64,000 nucleotides of DNA from Prostheceraeus crozeri (Eukaryota; Platyhelminthes; Polycladida; Euryleptidae): positions 115,293 to 179,292 of the forward strand of contig CAJQUW010008641.1 of assembly GCA_907163375.1 (NCBI GenBank). Reading direction: 5' to 3'. Shown here piece after piece: positions 25,541 through 36,410 of the stretch. The translations under genes were made by a program, and so were the position numbers. The first letter of the stretch is position 1, and each line of letters begins with the position of its first letter. The notes beneath the pieces are model-generated. The model made no database searches, was not told the origin of the DNA, and saw nothing but the letters and a program-made list of their open reading frames with translations.

Positions 25541-27089
25541 AGCGGCCATGTGGATATGAACGGTCTCTAACTTTGTGATACACGCCGTATGTAGGCGTTT
25601 GACATTGCGGTTTAGACTTGAATATTTTGAAATTTCATGATATAAAAACTGCTCTTCCTGTGAATATCCATGTATCATCTCTTCTCTTGTAAATCTGTGG
25701 CATGTCACTCTTGCGTGAAACAGCTTTGAAGGAGGTCTGAAATCTTTCATACATTCTCTACGAATTCAGAAAAAGAATGTAAATGGTGAAATCAAATAGT
25801 TTTACTTGCTTTAATCCTGTTGTTTTATATTTTGAATGTTTAGTTATCATTGCAAATGGAAGTTAAGAGAATCTAAACAAAATAGATGAATATCGTATCT
25901 TATGATCAAATGAGTTACAATTAGCCTGTATTTGTTTTGACTTGAAATAAATGTTTCTTTGACATGATCAAATCCAAGCAATCCTAAGCAATCGGAAAGC
26001 TTGTCGTAATTGGTTGCCCTTTTAAGTATTGGAAGAACCGAGAAAATACGAATTTTTTGGCAATAAATTTCAGGAGAGTGTCAGCAACACATCATCAGAC
26101 AATGTCCATCCATCTTTCTTCCCCTTCACCGCTATAAGCTCATTAACGAAAGTTCCAATTGATTTAAAAGATAGTGTGTCAATTTCAGTTACTTCACTCG
26201 TTCATTTTCTTGTATTTTCTCTTATTGATCTGTATATGCTTGTATGATTTTCAATATTTCTGAAAATATACATCATTATTATTATTATTATAAGTTTACC
26301 ATAAGTGCGGGATTGTGCTCACTACGTCAAGATAATCTTTTACTCTAATTATAGCATGTTTCAGGCGTGGTAACTCAAGCAGACGAAAGTCGTCAATTCA
26401 AGCTGACACTGCGCATTCTAATTACATGATGTGAGGCGGACACGAAGACGTATTTGATATTCCATTTGCTCGGTCCCTCGAGTATTTGCTAAATGTCTGG
26501 TCCCTGTGCAATAACTCTGCTATTGAACTGTGACCTAAGGTACTGAATGGATTTATAGTCAATATATGACTCATCTATGTTTCCTGACTGAACCGAAGTC
26601 TTTGCACTAATGCTACATAGACAGGAGTCAGTCATTTATTAGATCTGTGTGTGGCCCAATCATATATCAACATGAGCTGCATTGAGAAAAAAATTGAAAC
26701 ATCCCTACTCAAATTACGTTGAGGCAGGCTAACCTATCTGGCAATTAGGTGTGGATAAACGCAAGCGCACGTGGTTTAGCTTCACGACATAATCGAACGC
26801 CATTGATTATATATGCAGGCCAAAAATATGAATTACTTACAAAATATTAAATCCAATCTTCGAATCATCGCACGAATTTGTCGACTTGAACGTCCATTTC
26901 TTTATAAAACTGGCAAGAATATTTGAGAACAATATACTTTAGGCTAATAGGTTGAAATCCACAATGGTGTGGCTAACTTTGGTTGAAGCAACAAGATATA
27001 GCTAGATACTATTCAGAAAACCGAAGGATTTTTTATAAATGACATTCAGGAGATTTGTCAGTTGCATCAATTGACCTCGCAAATCGTTG
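25541..27089. other. DYNLRB 3' region and intergenic DNA, no other gene
   Basis: After the stop codon the sequence is AT-rich with an (ATT)n run near 26275-26291. No open frame is recognisable. Confidence 0.5.
25946..25951 (+). terminator. candidate polyadenylation signal of DYNLRB
   Basis: AATAAA lies about 405 bp after the stop codon, in AT-rich 3' sequence. Confidence 0.5.
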
Positions 27090-27240
27090 TTGTAGGCAAC
27101 ATACTACTGATTTTAACATGAAAGTAAAGAAAAGAAAACTCCGAAATATGAAAAGGAAACATTTTTTGAATCTCCGCAAACAACTGAATTTTTTGATATA
27201 AAATTTTTCACTGTATGCTGAGATTTTTTGAGTCGACAAC
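27090..27240 (+). repeat. R1 repeat, distal part
   Basis: The block ending GAGTCGACAAC matches the distal part of the R1 copy at 46735-47565 (same strand) and the copy at 30362-30830 (opposite strand). Confidence 0.6.
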
Positions 27241-27329
27241 ATAGAGTAAGTAAGCTACATATATTATGTAGAGTACCAGCTCAACATCAATTTAATCCCC
27301 AACGTAAGCAGCTTTAATTTTATTAAATG

Positions 27330-27660
27330 AACTCGAGTTGAGACCCAGTGTACCAGATGTGAGATAAGCAAACTTTTGCAGTTTTGAAAAAATTACCACG
27401 GAATTGACTGATCATGATAGCAATGCAGAAGGAATAACAGTCGCAAATCCTCCGTGTCATGACAACCTTGGAGAGGTAGTGTTTGTTAAATTAGAAATTC
27501 GATGGGTTAGCCTACTATTGCTGATGCTCAGCCTTATATTTGAGAGCATTTTCTTAAGCGTGATCATGATACAAATTACCTGCCACTGAAGGAGCGAAAT
27601 ATCATCATCAAAGACAATTATCATAATGAACTTTAGAGGATGCATATGGGTCCGCAACAT
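27330..27660 (+). repeat. R1 repeat, proximal part
   Basis: The block starting near CAGTTTTGAAAAAATTACCAC and including TGACAACCTTGGAGAG matches 46790-47100. The two R1 parts are in swapped order compared with 46.7 kb, as expected from a broken tandem pair. Confidence 0.6.
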
Positions 27661-28126
27661 CACTCAGATTTCATTAACCTTCGCCCCACTGGGGTGTTTT
27701 TACCGAACGCGCCCACGGGGGGGAGGGGCGAACCCCTTGCTGATCTCCCAAGATACGCCAATTTTAAACAAATTTCCATTAGATCACTATTTGAAATGGA
27801 AAATGACAACAAAAACTAACAAACCATACACCAATCAAAAGATCTGGTAAGGTGGTTCATAAGATGATGATTGGACCTACTAATCGTTGTGAGATTGCAT
27901 CATTATATTAGATGAGGTCAAAAGTCAAATAATTCAAGCTTATCAGTTCAACTCATACAGCACTAAAATCGCACATTTTAGTATCGGTATTTAGCTTCTG
28001 AAGGTGAAGAAACAGTCCAATTAGATGAACTTTCATCGAGACACTGAGGTTAAAAGCAACATAATTCAATAGTTGCTAATTGAGATGCAAAAATAAAAAG
28101 TACAAAAATAATGAAAATTCAAATTT

Positions 28127-28147
28127 GAAATTTGAATTTCAAATTTC
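28127..28147. repeat. 21-bp AT-rich palindrome
   Basis: GAAATTTGAA and TTCAAATTTC flank a single central T and are perfect complements. Confidence 0.8.
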
Positions 28148-28394
28148 AAACATACATAGATAATAAGCAGATAATTTAAAATTCAATATTTTGGATTGGT
28201 AAATATCTCTATATTAATAGGAAGAATCCGTCATGTAATCTCAACTTATTTAATCAAGAATTGATACCACAATATGCTCTAGAAGTGAATGGGTACCAAA
28301 ATCAGTCAAAATATTACTAACACTCAAATTTTAAAAAAGATCTCACGCCAAAAGTAGGTCTATGGTGCCAGATTAATTTTCTCTGATCCAAAAA

Positions 28395-29795
28395 ATCTCT
28401 CTGATTCAGAAAGCGAATCGCATTGTATCTGCCATCCTCAGGACATTCGTCTCTCGGGACGCCGATCTGCTTATTCGTCTCTTCAAGACACTGGTACGCC
28501 CTCACCTCGAATATGCCATCCCAGTCTGGAATCCATCCCTGAACAAAGACATTCTGGCTATCGAACGTGTACAACGTCGATTCACCAAAAGCATCCGTGG
28601 TCTATCCTCGTTACCCTACGAAGAAAGACTGAGAGCTCTGAAACTCCCAACACTACAACCCTGTGGGAACGCATCTTGCTAATATCAACAGATTATCTGG
28701 CGAGGTAGCGATTTTGTGGATAATTTTTTTAAAGGTTCATTTTCGTGTAAAAACTATCTCTGCATGTGAAAATGGTCATAATTTATCCAAAAACATGTGT
28801 AAAATTAAAAAACGACAGGTGGCGAAAAAGTTGCTATAATTAGTTGGTAGATATTTGTTTACTAATGCGAGCTGAGTTTTCGCCAACCGGCGAAATCGTG
28901 GATATTGTAGCAACTAATTAGTGGTAAGTAGTAATGTTCGTATATTACCTTCACATGAAAATATATTGTATACTCGGTCTGATCTGATAAAAAGGGATCT
29001 TTTTTTAATTCACGAAGGCTTAAACTAAAAAAGTATTTATCTTCCATAAATGTCGCAGTAAATACTATGATATTATTCAAATAATTGTCATTGTTGTAAA
29101 TTATTGAATGTCAAGAGATGTTATGAAAATTGATATAAGCGGATTCTCTATATTCTTATCATTGTCAGAGAATAATAGTCTGCACTTATTTCTAAGATAG
29201 ATGAGCCATATGTGGGGGATAGTGAGGAGGTGAGGGAGAAAATAGAGCCTCGGCTGTAGAGGCGGATCACTAAAGAAAATAAGAGAGAAAGTCAAAAGTA
29301 AAAGGTGACATATAGAGCGCGAATTGTCGCCGGCGAACTTCGCCAGCGAATATCCCGCAAATATGACTGAACTGTAGCATGATATTATGCAGCTGACATT
29401 CGCCAGTTTTTCGCAAGATTCGTTCCCACAGGGAATGTCGTCGTCGGATTATGGACCTTACAACCGTGTTCAAAATGTGTAACCACCTCACTCCAAGTGA
29501 TCCTAATTCCTTCTTCACCTTTAGTGTTTCCCGAACCCGTGGACATAACTACAAAATTTTCCGCCACCCAACAAATCTGAATTGTCGCCTATCCTCCTTT
29601 TCCCACCGCATCATAGATGACTGGAACCGCCTCCCCGACGGTTCCTTCTTTCTTTTTCGTGAACAGTGAAACGATGAAACAGTTTCAACGAAAGCTTTTT
29701 ATGTTTTATTGTAACTTCTAATTGTTCCCTCCTGAATGTATCTCCTGTGTTGCCTTGGTGCTCATTGCACTTAATGGTGTACTAAATAAATAAAA
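28395..29795 (+). pseudogene. LINE ORF2 3' end, split by a MITE
   Basis: The frame before the MITE reads LVRPHLEYAIPVWNPSL and SLPYEERLRALKLPTL, the conserved post-RT region of jockey/CR1/L2-type LINEs. It resumes after 29433 with RRRIMDLTTVFKMCN and FSHRIIDDWNRLPD, the normal continuation. A 3' tail with AATAAATAAA ends near 29795. RT, endonuclease and ORF1 are missing at this locus. The LINE clade cannot be fixed from this fragment. Confidence 0.8.
28660..29433. mobile_element. 774-bp MITE inserted in the LINE
   Basis: The ends are 21-bp inverted repeats with one mismatch (CCCTGTGGGAACGCATCTTGC at the left; complement at 29413-29433). It breaks the LINE frame, and removing it with a 2-bp AA duplication restores the LINE reading frame. 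It has no transposase. Confidence 0.8.
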
Positions 29796-29844
29796 GTTAC
29801 AAAATACACAGAAAGTAAGCTATTAGAAATCTGGTGGCCATAGC

Positions 29845-30330
29845 TTGCTTGGTTTCAAAGATATTAAAAAATTTGCCTATGAATGTAGCCAATTCGGCTT
29901 CAGACTAGCTTCCACGATGCTTCATGCTCAAATTTTTATCCATGAGTTAACTTCTTTCAATTTGAATTTGCCTGACATGTCAGGGGTTCTTATGGTTGCC
30001 GTAGACATGAGTCAAGTCTTCGACAGACCTTCTCATGAAATCATACATGATCATCTTGTTCATTTTTCCTTTCCCCAGAGCTTTATTTGTGATTAACTTC
30101 AGGATAGGAGTCACCGTGTTTGTTTGAGTGGCCGCCAACATCTACAGTCCAGTTGCAATTTATGTCTCATCCGGAGGACCACAGGGCTCAATCTTAGGTC
30201 CGCATCTATTCAATGATGCAATAGGTTCACTGTGATCTTCAGCATCCATGATAAAATATGCTGATAATGTACTATTTTTTCGCATCGCAGGATTAATTCT
30301 ATAAACAGTCTCATTGATCTTGAGATGACA
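29845..30330 (+). pseudogene. LINE reverse transcriptase fragment
   Basis: The frame shows AVDMSQVFDRPSHE (RT motif A), then in shifted frames GGPQGSILGPHLFN (motif B region) and MIKYADNVLFF, a degraded YADD catalytic motif in which the second Asp is Asn. Stops and frameshifts interrupt it. It lies just beyond the tail of the previous LINE but covers a more upstream domain, so it is a separate copy. Confidence 0.75.
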
Positions 30331-30361
30331 AATATGACTAATCGATGTATTTCATATGGGT

Positions 30362-30830
30362 TCACACTATAGAGTGTCGACTCAAAAAAGTATCTGTATA
30401 CAGTGAAAATTTTTATATGAAAAGATTCAGTTTTGTGCAGAGATTACGTTCCAGTGGTCCAAAAAATTATTTGAGCACTTTTAAAAAAGTCAAAATATTG
30501 CCAATTTTTATACTACGGCCAAGATGACTCTCCTACAAGTAGTATGAAACAAGTTGGATATCAAAAGGAATGAATAGTTGCTAATAAGCATCCTAACAAG
30601 CTGAAATCAAGCTGATTATCAAGAGAACTTCATGATCCGTATTATAATGGAAGTCTTCATGAAAAAGTCACGATATTATTCGTGCTCTCTTGGCTGAAAT
30701 TTCCAGTTTTTTATTCAATTTTCACCGGCATGATTTCTTGATTCACTAAATTCATGTTTCACTTCTTGAATCTGAATGGTGATGTGGACTCATTAACATC
30801 TTTCAAAGTCAGTTGAAATCATTGTCAGTA
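30362..30830 (-). repeat. R1 repeat, inverted copy beside the left TIR
   Basis: It reads GAGTGTCGACTCAAAAAAGT onward on the + strand and matches the complement of 47565-47055. It abuts the 15.7-kb element and makes the inverted symmetry of the locus longer than the element itself. Confidence 0.7.
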
Positions 30831-31923
30831 TTAATCACATTGCAGACCAAAGCGCAGTGCGGAGCAGCGATGAGTCATCGCTGCTGAGTCATCATGCTGA
30901 CTCAGTCCCCCCTCTGGAAGGAAGAAGGGAGTTCGCCAAAGATGTGCTGGGAGGAATGGGTCCGAGAGGAAGAAACTGTTCCCTACCCCCCCTGAAAGGA
31001 AGGAAGGAAGGAGGAGTTTTCCTGTGAGGCAAGGGCAGGAATCTCTGAAAACGCCAGAGTTAGGAAAGGCAGGTTTTGGTCGTTTTGGGATGAGAAAGGT
31101 CATATTTCGGCATGAAGGAGGCCTCGGATGGGAAAACGGAGAGCAAATTCGGACATTTTGCTCAATTTTGGGTCTAGGAACTTGTTTCCAGCTCAATCGG
31201 AGAGAAAAAGTTCTGAACCCCCTCGGCCGCGATCTTCCAACTTTGGTTCTGGAGATCGTAGAAAGTCGTGTGATAGCTCATTTGAAAGCTGAGAGTAAGA
31301 CAAAGTCAGTGGAAGAAACGGCTTGTTCATATTTGCCTTCGTCTAGATGTGAGACGCCATTGAAAATTTTGGAAATTGGCGAAAAAACGACAGTTAGAAT
31401 TTTTACGAAAACGGCTCTAGCGGGTGAAGCAAGCCTCGGACGGGAAAACAAAGACCAGATTTGGAATCAGCGTGACATTTTGCATCTAGAGGGTGAGTTT
31501 CAAGTAAATCGGAGAGAAAAAAAAGTTGAAACTTTTCTTCACACGGGGTTTCCACACGGGTTTTTTCATGAAAATGTTAAATTGTAGCCACTTTTGGCGA
31601 TGAATAGCGGAGGATTGGAAGTGAATGAAGAGCTCGGGTTTCTTTTACGGACAAGACTGCACTTTGTTCTCTAGGATCCTATCTTTTCAGATCTGTAGAA
31701 GGTTTCGTTTTCAAATGAGAGCATGCTTAAAATCGAATGTTTGCGCATTTTCCAAGATTTTGGAACATTTGAGTTTTTTCAACTCGGCTTCTGATCATCG
31801 TTGAGAGTCGAGGGATGTCTTGAATGAAAGGTGAGAGCGAGAAAACGTGACTGTCAAAATTTGAAGTCAATCGGAGCACTAGAACCGGAGATAGACGTGT
31901 TTAAAGTTTTTGGATGATGGATA

Positions 31924-31957
31924 TGACGTCATCAGCTGATCGCCACAAACTATATAA
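31924..31957 (+). promoter_or_regulatory. inward promoter of the left TIR
   Basis: A perfect CRE palindrome TGACGTCA (31924-31931) is followed by CAGCTG (31933-31938) and the TATA box TATATAAG (31951). The spacing suits an RNA polymerase II promoter with a start near 31985. Confidence 0.7.
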
Positions 31958-32424
31958 GCGGAGTCTCTACTTGTGGAAATCAGTTCTCCTCCCGACTGGG
32001 TTGGGGTAGGTGAACTCCGGAGCTCCGATGATTGCATCGGACATTCCAAATTTAACCGACTTAGAAAATTTCATGGCTGATATCAGCTAAGGTGTCAGAC
32101 TTAAAGGTTAGCCAGGAGATGGCCTTCGTCTCCAGGCCATAAAAGACTCCAAAATTTTAAAGGCTTCTAACTTTGCTTCTACAAGTCCTTTTGACTTGAT
32201 TAAAAAAAGATTCGATCGCTATTGATCAGACCTATATTGACAGACTACTTATAAAATTTCATAAGTAGTTCTAAATGCTGAAAAATTTTAATTCATTATT
32301 TTTGGAGGCTTTCTGGGGTTTTCGACCATGTTGAAGTCAATGAAGGCATGTATAAGTGTGTACGAGCCAGTCTTACCATGATACAAGCGGCTTTTCACTG
32401 AAAGCGAGCATGACACGGAGAGTT

Positions 32425-32580
32425 CTGCTGTAATATTCCACTGACAGGGTGCTCCTTCGGGACGGCGGATGATGCCGTAGTGATAAGTGTGGCAAGGGAG
32501 TGTGTCATATTTTAGACCGAAACCTCTGGGGCAACTCATGTTGGGCATTTGACACAGTTCTCAACGTAGCACTTTGAACG
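32425..32580 (+). repeat. leader module copy (left TIR, 1)
   Basis: It contains TGTAATATTCC, CTCCTTCGGGACGGCGG, ATGCCGTAG, ACCGAAACCTCTG, CTCATGTTGGGC and TCTCAACGTAGCACTTT, in the order shared by the other copies. It lies about 470 bp downstream of the TIR TATA box. Confidence 0.75.
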
Positions 32581-32676
32581 CCAATCGGTTGAGTCTTACC
32601 TATCTTGTCATGGGTGGCATCTAAACATCTCCATTGCAAACCGCTTGTGAATCACGGCTTGCTATCCCTCTCTACG

Positions 32677-32690
32677 GCTTGCTATCAAGC
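32677..32690 (+). promoter_or_regulatory. CTAT-loop hairpin
   Basis: GCTTG-CTAT-CAAGC: a 5-bp stem with a 4-nt loop. It is one of at least eleven such hairpins in the two elements, with the same loop and different stems. Confidence 0.65.
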
Positions 32691-32764
32691 TGATCAAAGT
32701 CTGCCAACCTCTTGTAAATAACTCCACCGGTTTTCATGTCTGGCTATCAAGTCATTGACGGTGA

Positions 32765-32945
32765 AAGTTCCGGAGATTTTCGGTGTCATACTTCCTGTTG
32801 GTGGGCGTTCTTTGCAGACAGCGGTGAAGTCCGTAGCTGCACGGGACGTTGGCAATGGTAATCCTTGTGAAACCTCTCTGCGTCATTTTTCCAAGTGGTT
32901 GCCTTTCGTCTCAACGTTGTACTCTGACCACCAGGGCGACATTTA
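32765..32945 (+). repeat. leader module copy (left TIR, 2; divergent)
   Basis: It keeps TCATACTTCCTGTTGGTGGG, CGTAGCTGCACGGGACGTTG, AAACCTCTCTGCGTCA, GTCTCAACGTTGTACTCT and CAGGGCGACATTTAGC. It is most similar to the copy at 61550 and is a second subfamily of the module at 32425. Confidence 0.65.
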
Positions 32946-33049
32946 GCTATCTGCCACAGGTTACCTCATAAAATCTCCATTGCACTTGTCTCCCGACAGT
33001 TGGCCATACATGCGAGAATGGGCCATGAGTTCTGCTTGTCTCTATCACG

Positions 33050-33130
33050 GAGACGAAATGATGAATGGAATGAATTGGAAGGGCATTCATGCGCCACACG
33101 CAACCACAAGCTCATTTCTCTCTTCGCTAG
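33050..33130 (+). repeat. pre-array module (left TIR)
   Basis: GATGAATGGAATGAATTGG ... GCGCCACACGCAACCACAAG ... CTCATTTCTCTCTTCG. The same module precedes every AATAAA-rich array in both elements (also at 36411, about 43800 in inverse, and 61811). Confidence 0.7.
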
Positions 33131-33189
33131 TGAACAAGCTCTTGTGAACGTAGTCAGAAAGTATATCATGTTGTACAAATGTTTTACTG

Positions 33190-33800
33190 CAACACAGGTT
33201 GATGTATAGTTAGAAAGTTTGATCATTGAAGTTCTATGAAACACAAATGTCATAAAATGTAAGAGTTAGTGTAGTCAAATAGTTTTTACCGTGACACACG
33301 TTTGTGAAAGTAAAGTTTGATCATCGAAGTTTTATTCGTGAGTGCAGTCAGAAAGTGTATCATGGTTTGCAAAAGCAACGTTTAGTGTAGTCAAATAGTT
33401 TTACCGTGACACACGCTTGTGAAAGTAAAGTTTGATCATCGAAGTTTTATTCGTGAGTGTAGTTAGAAAGTGTATTATGGTTTGGAAAAGCAACGTTTAG
33501 TGTAGTCAAATAATTTTACCGCGACACACGTTTGTGAAAGTAAAGTTTGATCATCGAAGTTTTATTCGTGAGTGTAGTCAGAAAGTGTATCATGGTTTGC
33601 AAAGGCAAAGCTTAGTGAAGTCAAATAGTTTTACCGCGACACACGTTTGTGAAAGTAAAGTTTGATCATCGAAGTTTTATTCGTGAGTGTAGTCAGAAAG
33701 TGTATCATGGTTTGCAAAAGCAAGGTTTAGTGTAGTCAAATAGTTTTACCGCGACGCACTTTTGTGAAAGTAAGGTTTGATAATTGAAGTTTTATGACTG
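33190..33800 (+). repeat. ~117-bp tandem array, about five units (left)
   Basis: Units share GTTTGATCATCGAAGTTTTA and TTTTACCG(T/C)GACACACG, with starts near 33309, 33428, 33545 and 33660. On the - strand each unit contains GAATAAAAC, a polyadenylation-type hexamer. The inner units extend beyond the TIR match, so the array differs in copy number between arms. Confidence 0.85.
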
Positions 33801-34219
33801 ACCGAACTCACAACAGTATTAGAGAGTTTTATCGAAAAGGTTTTACTGCGCAGTGTAGATTGTCTTGTAACTTACTTTCACAGTGTTAGAAAGATTTATG
33901 TTGAGTGGAGACAGTTGCCAAATGTTCCCTTATTAGAAAATTGAAACTCCATGACTGTTAGATTGCTGAATACTTCATCAGGTTTAATAAAAGCAGTTTT
34001 CTACTGCAGTGAGACTGAGAGTTTGGAATGTTATATGAAAACAGTGTTCACCACAGCACTAGAAAGTTTTACTGCACTGTATAGATTGTTTCACAGTGTT
34101 AAAAGGTCTTATAGTAAGCACTACAGTGTTGAATGTTTTATAAAACCAGGCAAAGTCTTCTCACACACCTTGAGTGTGTGTGAGAGCTAGTTCATGACAT
34201 TGAATCGCGTGGGTCCTAA

Positions 34220-34310
34220 ACTCCTAAAGTCCAGATTCCAAGGGTAGGGTGATCTACGGTTGGATTTAGGGTTTTATATCACATGCGTCAACCGTTCGTG
34301 TAAAATACGT
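34220..34310 (+). repeat. interior direct repeat, copy 1
   Basis: It contains CTACGGTTGGATTTAGGG TT-type sequence, then TTTATAT and a TCAACCGTT segment. A second copy lies at 36755-36850 in the same orientation. Confidence 0.7.
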
Positions 34311-35349
34311 GAAGCACATCTTCGCTTAAAAGTCTAAACGGAAATGCTGAAATAAGTTTTGTAAGAAGTCTTTGACATGATATTCTGAAACTTAGCGAAC
34401 GTTGAAAAAAGTTTTATGAAATGTTTCTGCAGTCACACTCGTTAGCGTACCAACTTTACTGAATGTGTTGTTTGCCTTTATCAAATTGAATGCGTGTGTA
34501 GACTGTTTTGTAAATGAAGACAGTGTTAAACGTTTTTGCAGTCTGCATTGACAGCAAACAAGTATACAGATAACAACCGGTAACGTTGTTAGTCGAATGC
34601 ATATGAGTTAGGAAACACTCAAAGCATGTGTGAGATAAAAATCAACCTGTTAGATTAAGTGAGTCCCTCACAAAAGTGTCACAACTATTTTACGGGAAAC
34701 TTGTAAAGGAGAACTGTGTAGCGAGAACGTTTACACTCATCATAGACAGATGAACATATATTCTAACTTCAACTTTCTGACATTCAAATGAAATTCGTAA
34801 ACATGAAGCTCTAGACTTCGCGGTGTAAAAAACTTTATGACAACAACTTTATGTTGGCAAAACTTTCATAGATTGCAGTCGTGTTTAAAGTTGATATAAA
34901 AACCTGTAGAAACGCATGAGTCCTAGATGCAGTTCAACGACTCGACCATTGAACTAAAAAAATGAACAAGTCTGTGTAGAGGACTATAACACGCTCATCA
35001 GTAGGAAACAGCAAAGCATGTAATGTCATTGAACTATTAAGACTGAGTGACAAGTCTGTGTTGATGAGAGTGGAATTATTTCATGAGTATGAAACAGCGA
35101 ACATTACATTAGGACTGTCCATCAGTACTGTAAAGAAAGGTTAGAATCAAAGTTTGCTTATCATGTGCATGACAAATAAAGAGAATCAACAAGTGTCTCA
35201 TTTCTAAACGAATCGTGCGTTGTTTATAAGTTGATAATAGAATCAACATTGAAACCTGCATCAAGTGATTTTCTGTGCAAATGCAGACGATGTGAAAATG
35301 ACACACGGATTGACATTTAACATTGCTTGCAATATTCAACACGCCGCCC

Positions 35350-35456
35350 CCTCAGCAGATAGAGTAGAACACAAAGATGAATGACAGCGCAGCTGGTTGG
35401 CGACCGCATGTCGCGCTGCCTCCTCAGCAGATAGAGTAGAACACAAAGATGAATGA
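35350..35456 (+). repeat. 35-bp direct repeat, two copies
   Basis: Identical 35-bp units beginning CCTCAGCAGATAGAGTAGAA at 35350 and 35422 lie 300-400 bp upstream of the acidic-protein gene. They may be promoter-proximal control repeats. Confidence 0.8.
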
Positions 35457-35767
35457 TAACTCCCTCTCTCTCTGGCAGCCGTCTGTCGCATTGCCCCCTA
35501 TACACATTGAATTTTCTATCGTATCTGTCCAACGAACAAGGATGCAGAAACTTATCGTCATCTCAGACCTCCCACCTAGCTGATTCCCACACACAGCTCA
35601 TTGCTATCGCACCGGAAGGGAGATTCACGCGATAAATGCATCTAAGTTTGTTGAGTGGCTGAGGATGGCAGTCAATGAAGATATGTCTTCCCTTTTCTTC
35701 CTCCAACCGATAGTCTAAAGCGATTTGGTTGCGCGAACAAGACATTTGAAAGGCTGTATCATTCTCA

Positions 35768-35774
35768 TATAAAG
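35768..35774 (+). promoter_or_regulatory. TATA box of the acidic-protein gene
   Basis: TATAAAG lies 37 bp before the ATG at 35805, which implies a very short 5' leader. Confidence 0.6.
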
Positions 35775-35804
35775 CAGAGTCTCTTGCATTTCACTATCAT
35801 AGAC

Positions 35805-36235
35805 ATGTTCGATAAGCCAAGAGCCTGCGTTATGCCATTTCGCATTGCACACCATGGAGAAGAATTCCACAGTGATATCTACGGTGAGGATATCACTGTG
35901 GAATTTATGAAGTTTTATTCATACTTCACCTTGAATGAGGATATGAGCCGTCGACTACAACAAGAGATGGAGACGTTGGCGAGTGAGGCCGAGACGGTGG
36001 CGAGTGAGGCCGAGACGGTGGCGAGTGAGGCCGAGACGGTGGAAAGTGAGACCGAGACGGTGGAAAGTGAGGCCGAGACGGTGGAAAGTGTGGAGATGAT
36101 GTGGAGTGAGGACACGGAAAGTGAGGAAGTGGAAGCAAGTGAAGCTGTTATTGTGATATCAGATGATGAAGTAAGAGCTCTACACATGCATACCAATGGT
36201 TGTCATCTCAACTCGTTCATGTTTTCTTTCAGTGA
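35805..36235 (+). CDS. acidic repeat protein with C-terminal SUMO-interaction-like motif
   Basis: The start ATG 35805 is chosen because a TATA box lies 37 bp upstream; the ATG at 35784 would be too close to it. The N-terminal 50 residues look globular (MFDKPRACVMPFRIAHHGEE). Six to seven near-identical acidic repeats follow (ETVASEA, then ETVESEA), and then EAVIVISDDE. That end fits a SUMO-interaction motif: a V-I-V-I core followed by Ser and acidic residues. A 62-bp intron is likely (donor GTAAGA 36171, acceptor TTTCTTTCAG 36232). Splicing places TGA directly after SDDE and gives 122 residues; unspliced, the frame runs to 36317. The function is unknown, but the motif suggests binding of SUMOylated host proteins such as nuclear antiviral bodies. 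Confidence 0.65.
35863..35905. repeat. perfect 17-bp hairpin inside the acidic-protein gene
   Basis: AATTCCACAGTGATATC (35863-35879) and its exact complement (35889-35905) flank a 9-nt loop TACGGTGAG. It is fully coding (HSDIYGEDIT). Confidence 0.9.
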
Positions 36236-36410
36236 CGGAGTGAGTGATGGGCGTTCTTTAGTTCATAAAATCATCATGCAAACATACAGCACACTGTTTC
36301 ACCACATTTCCTCGTGAATGCATCATGAGTTCTTATAAGAACTTCCTTCCAATGCAGCTAAAGCGGTCCCAAGCCCGCCACATATCTTCGGATATGGAAT
36401 GCAGAGGGGA

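Larger units (their letters stand above)
30855..33464 (+). repeat. element 1 left terminal inverted repeat
   Basis: The order inward is: a 23-bp palindrome (30863-30885), poly-C tract, repeat region (31024-31590), promoter (31924-31957), leader modules, GCGCCACACGCAAC module (33050-33130) and the first units of a 117-bp array. The right arm is the same in inverse order but about 490 bp longer, because it carries extra copies of the outer repeat modules. Confidence 0.9.
33801..35760. other. element 1 interior without a recognisable gene
   Basis: It is rich in degenerate short repeats (CAGTGTTAGAAAG-like, CTTTATGACAACAAC-like). An open frame at 33951-34190 is built from these repeats and is not called. 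Confidence 0.5.

Noticed and set aside
30831-30854. Target site duplication for element 1
   Set aside because: Sequences just outside CAGTGCGG at the two ends (AAAGCG and, inverted, AAGAAA) do not form a convincing duplication.
31024-31587. 187-codon open frame in the left TIR, also open in the right arm (45529-46152) and in element 2 units (57838-59502)
   Set aside because: The frame stays open, but between element 1 and element 2 the changes I compared fall evenly over codon positions and are mostly non-synonymous. It lies upstream of the TIR promoter. It looks like repeat DNA, not a protein.
32288-32548. Open frame over the leader module, repeated at 44377-44676
   Set aside because: Identity between arms only reflects the TIR match. 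The related module at 42535 keeps nucleotide blocks but not the frame.
33951-34190. 79-codon frame in element 1 interior
   Set aside because: It is built of degenerate CAGTGTT-type repeats and shows no domain or promoter.
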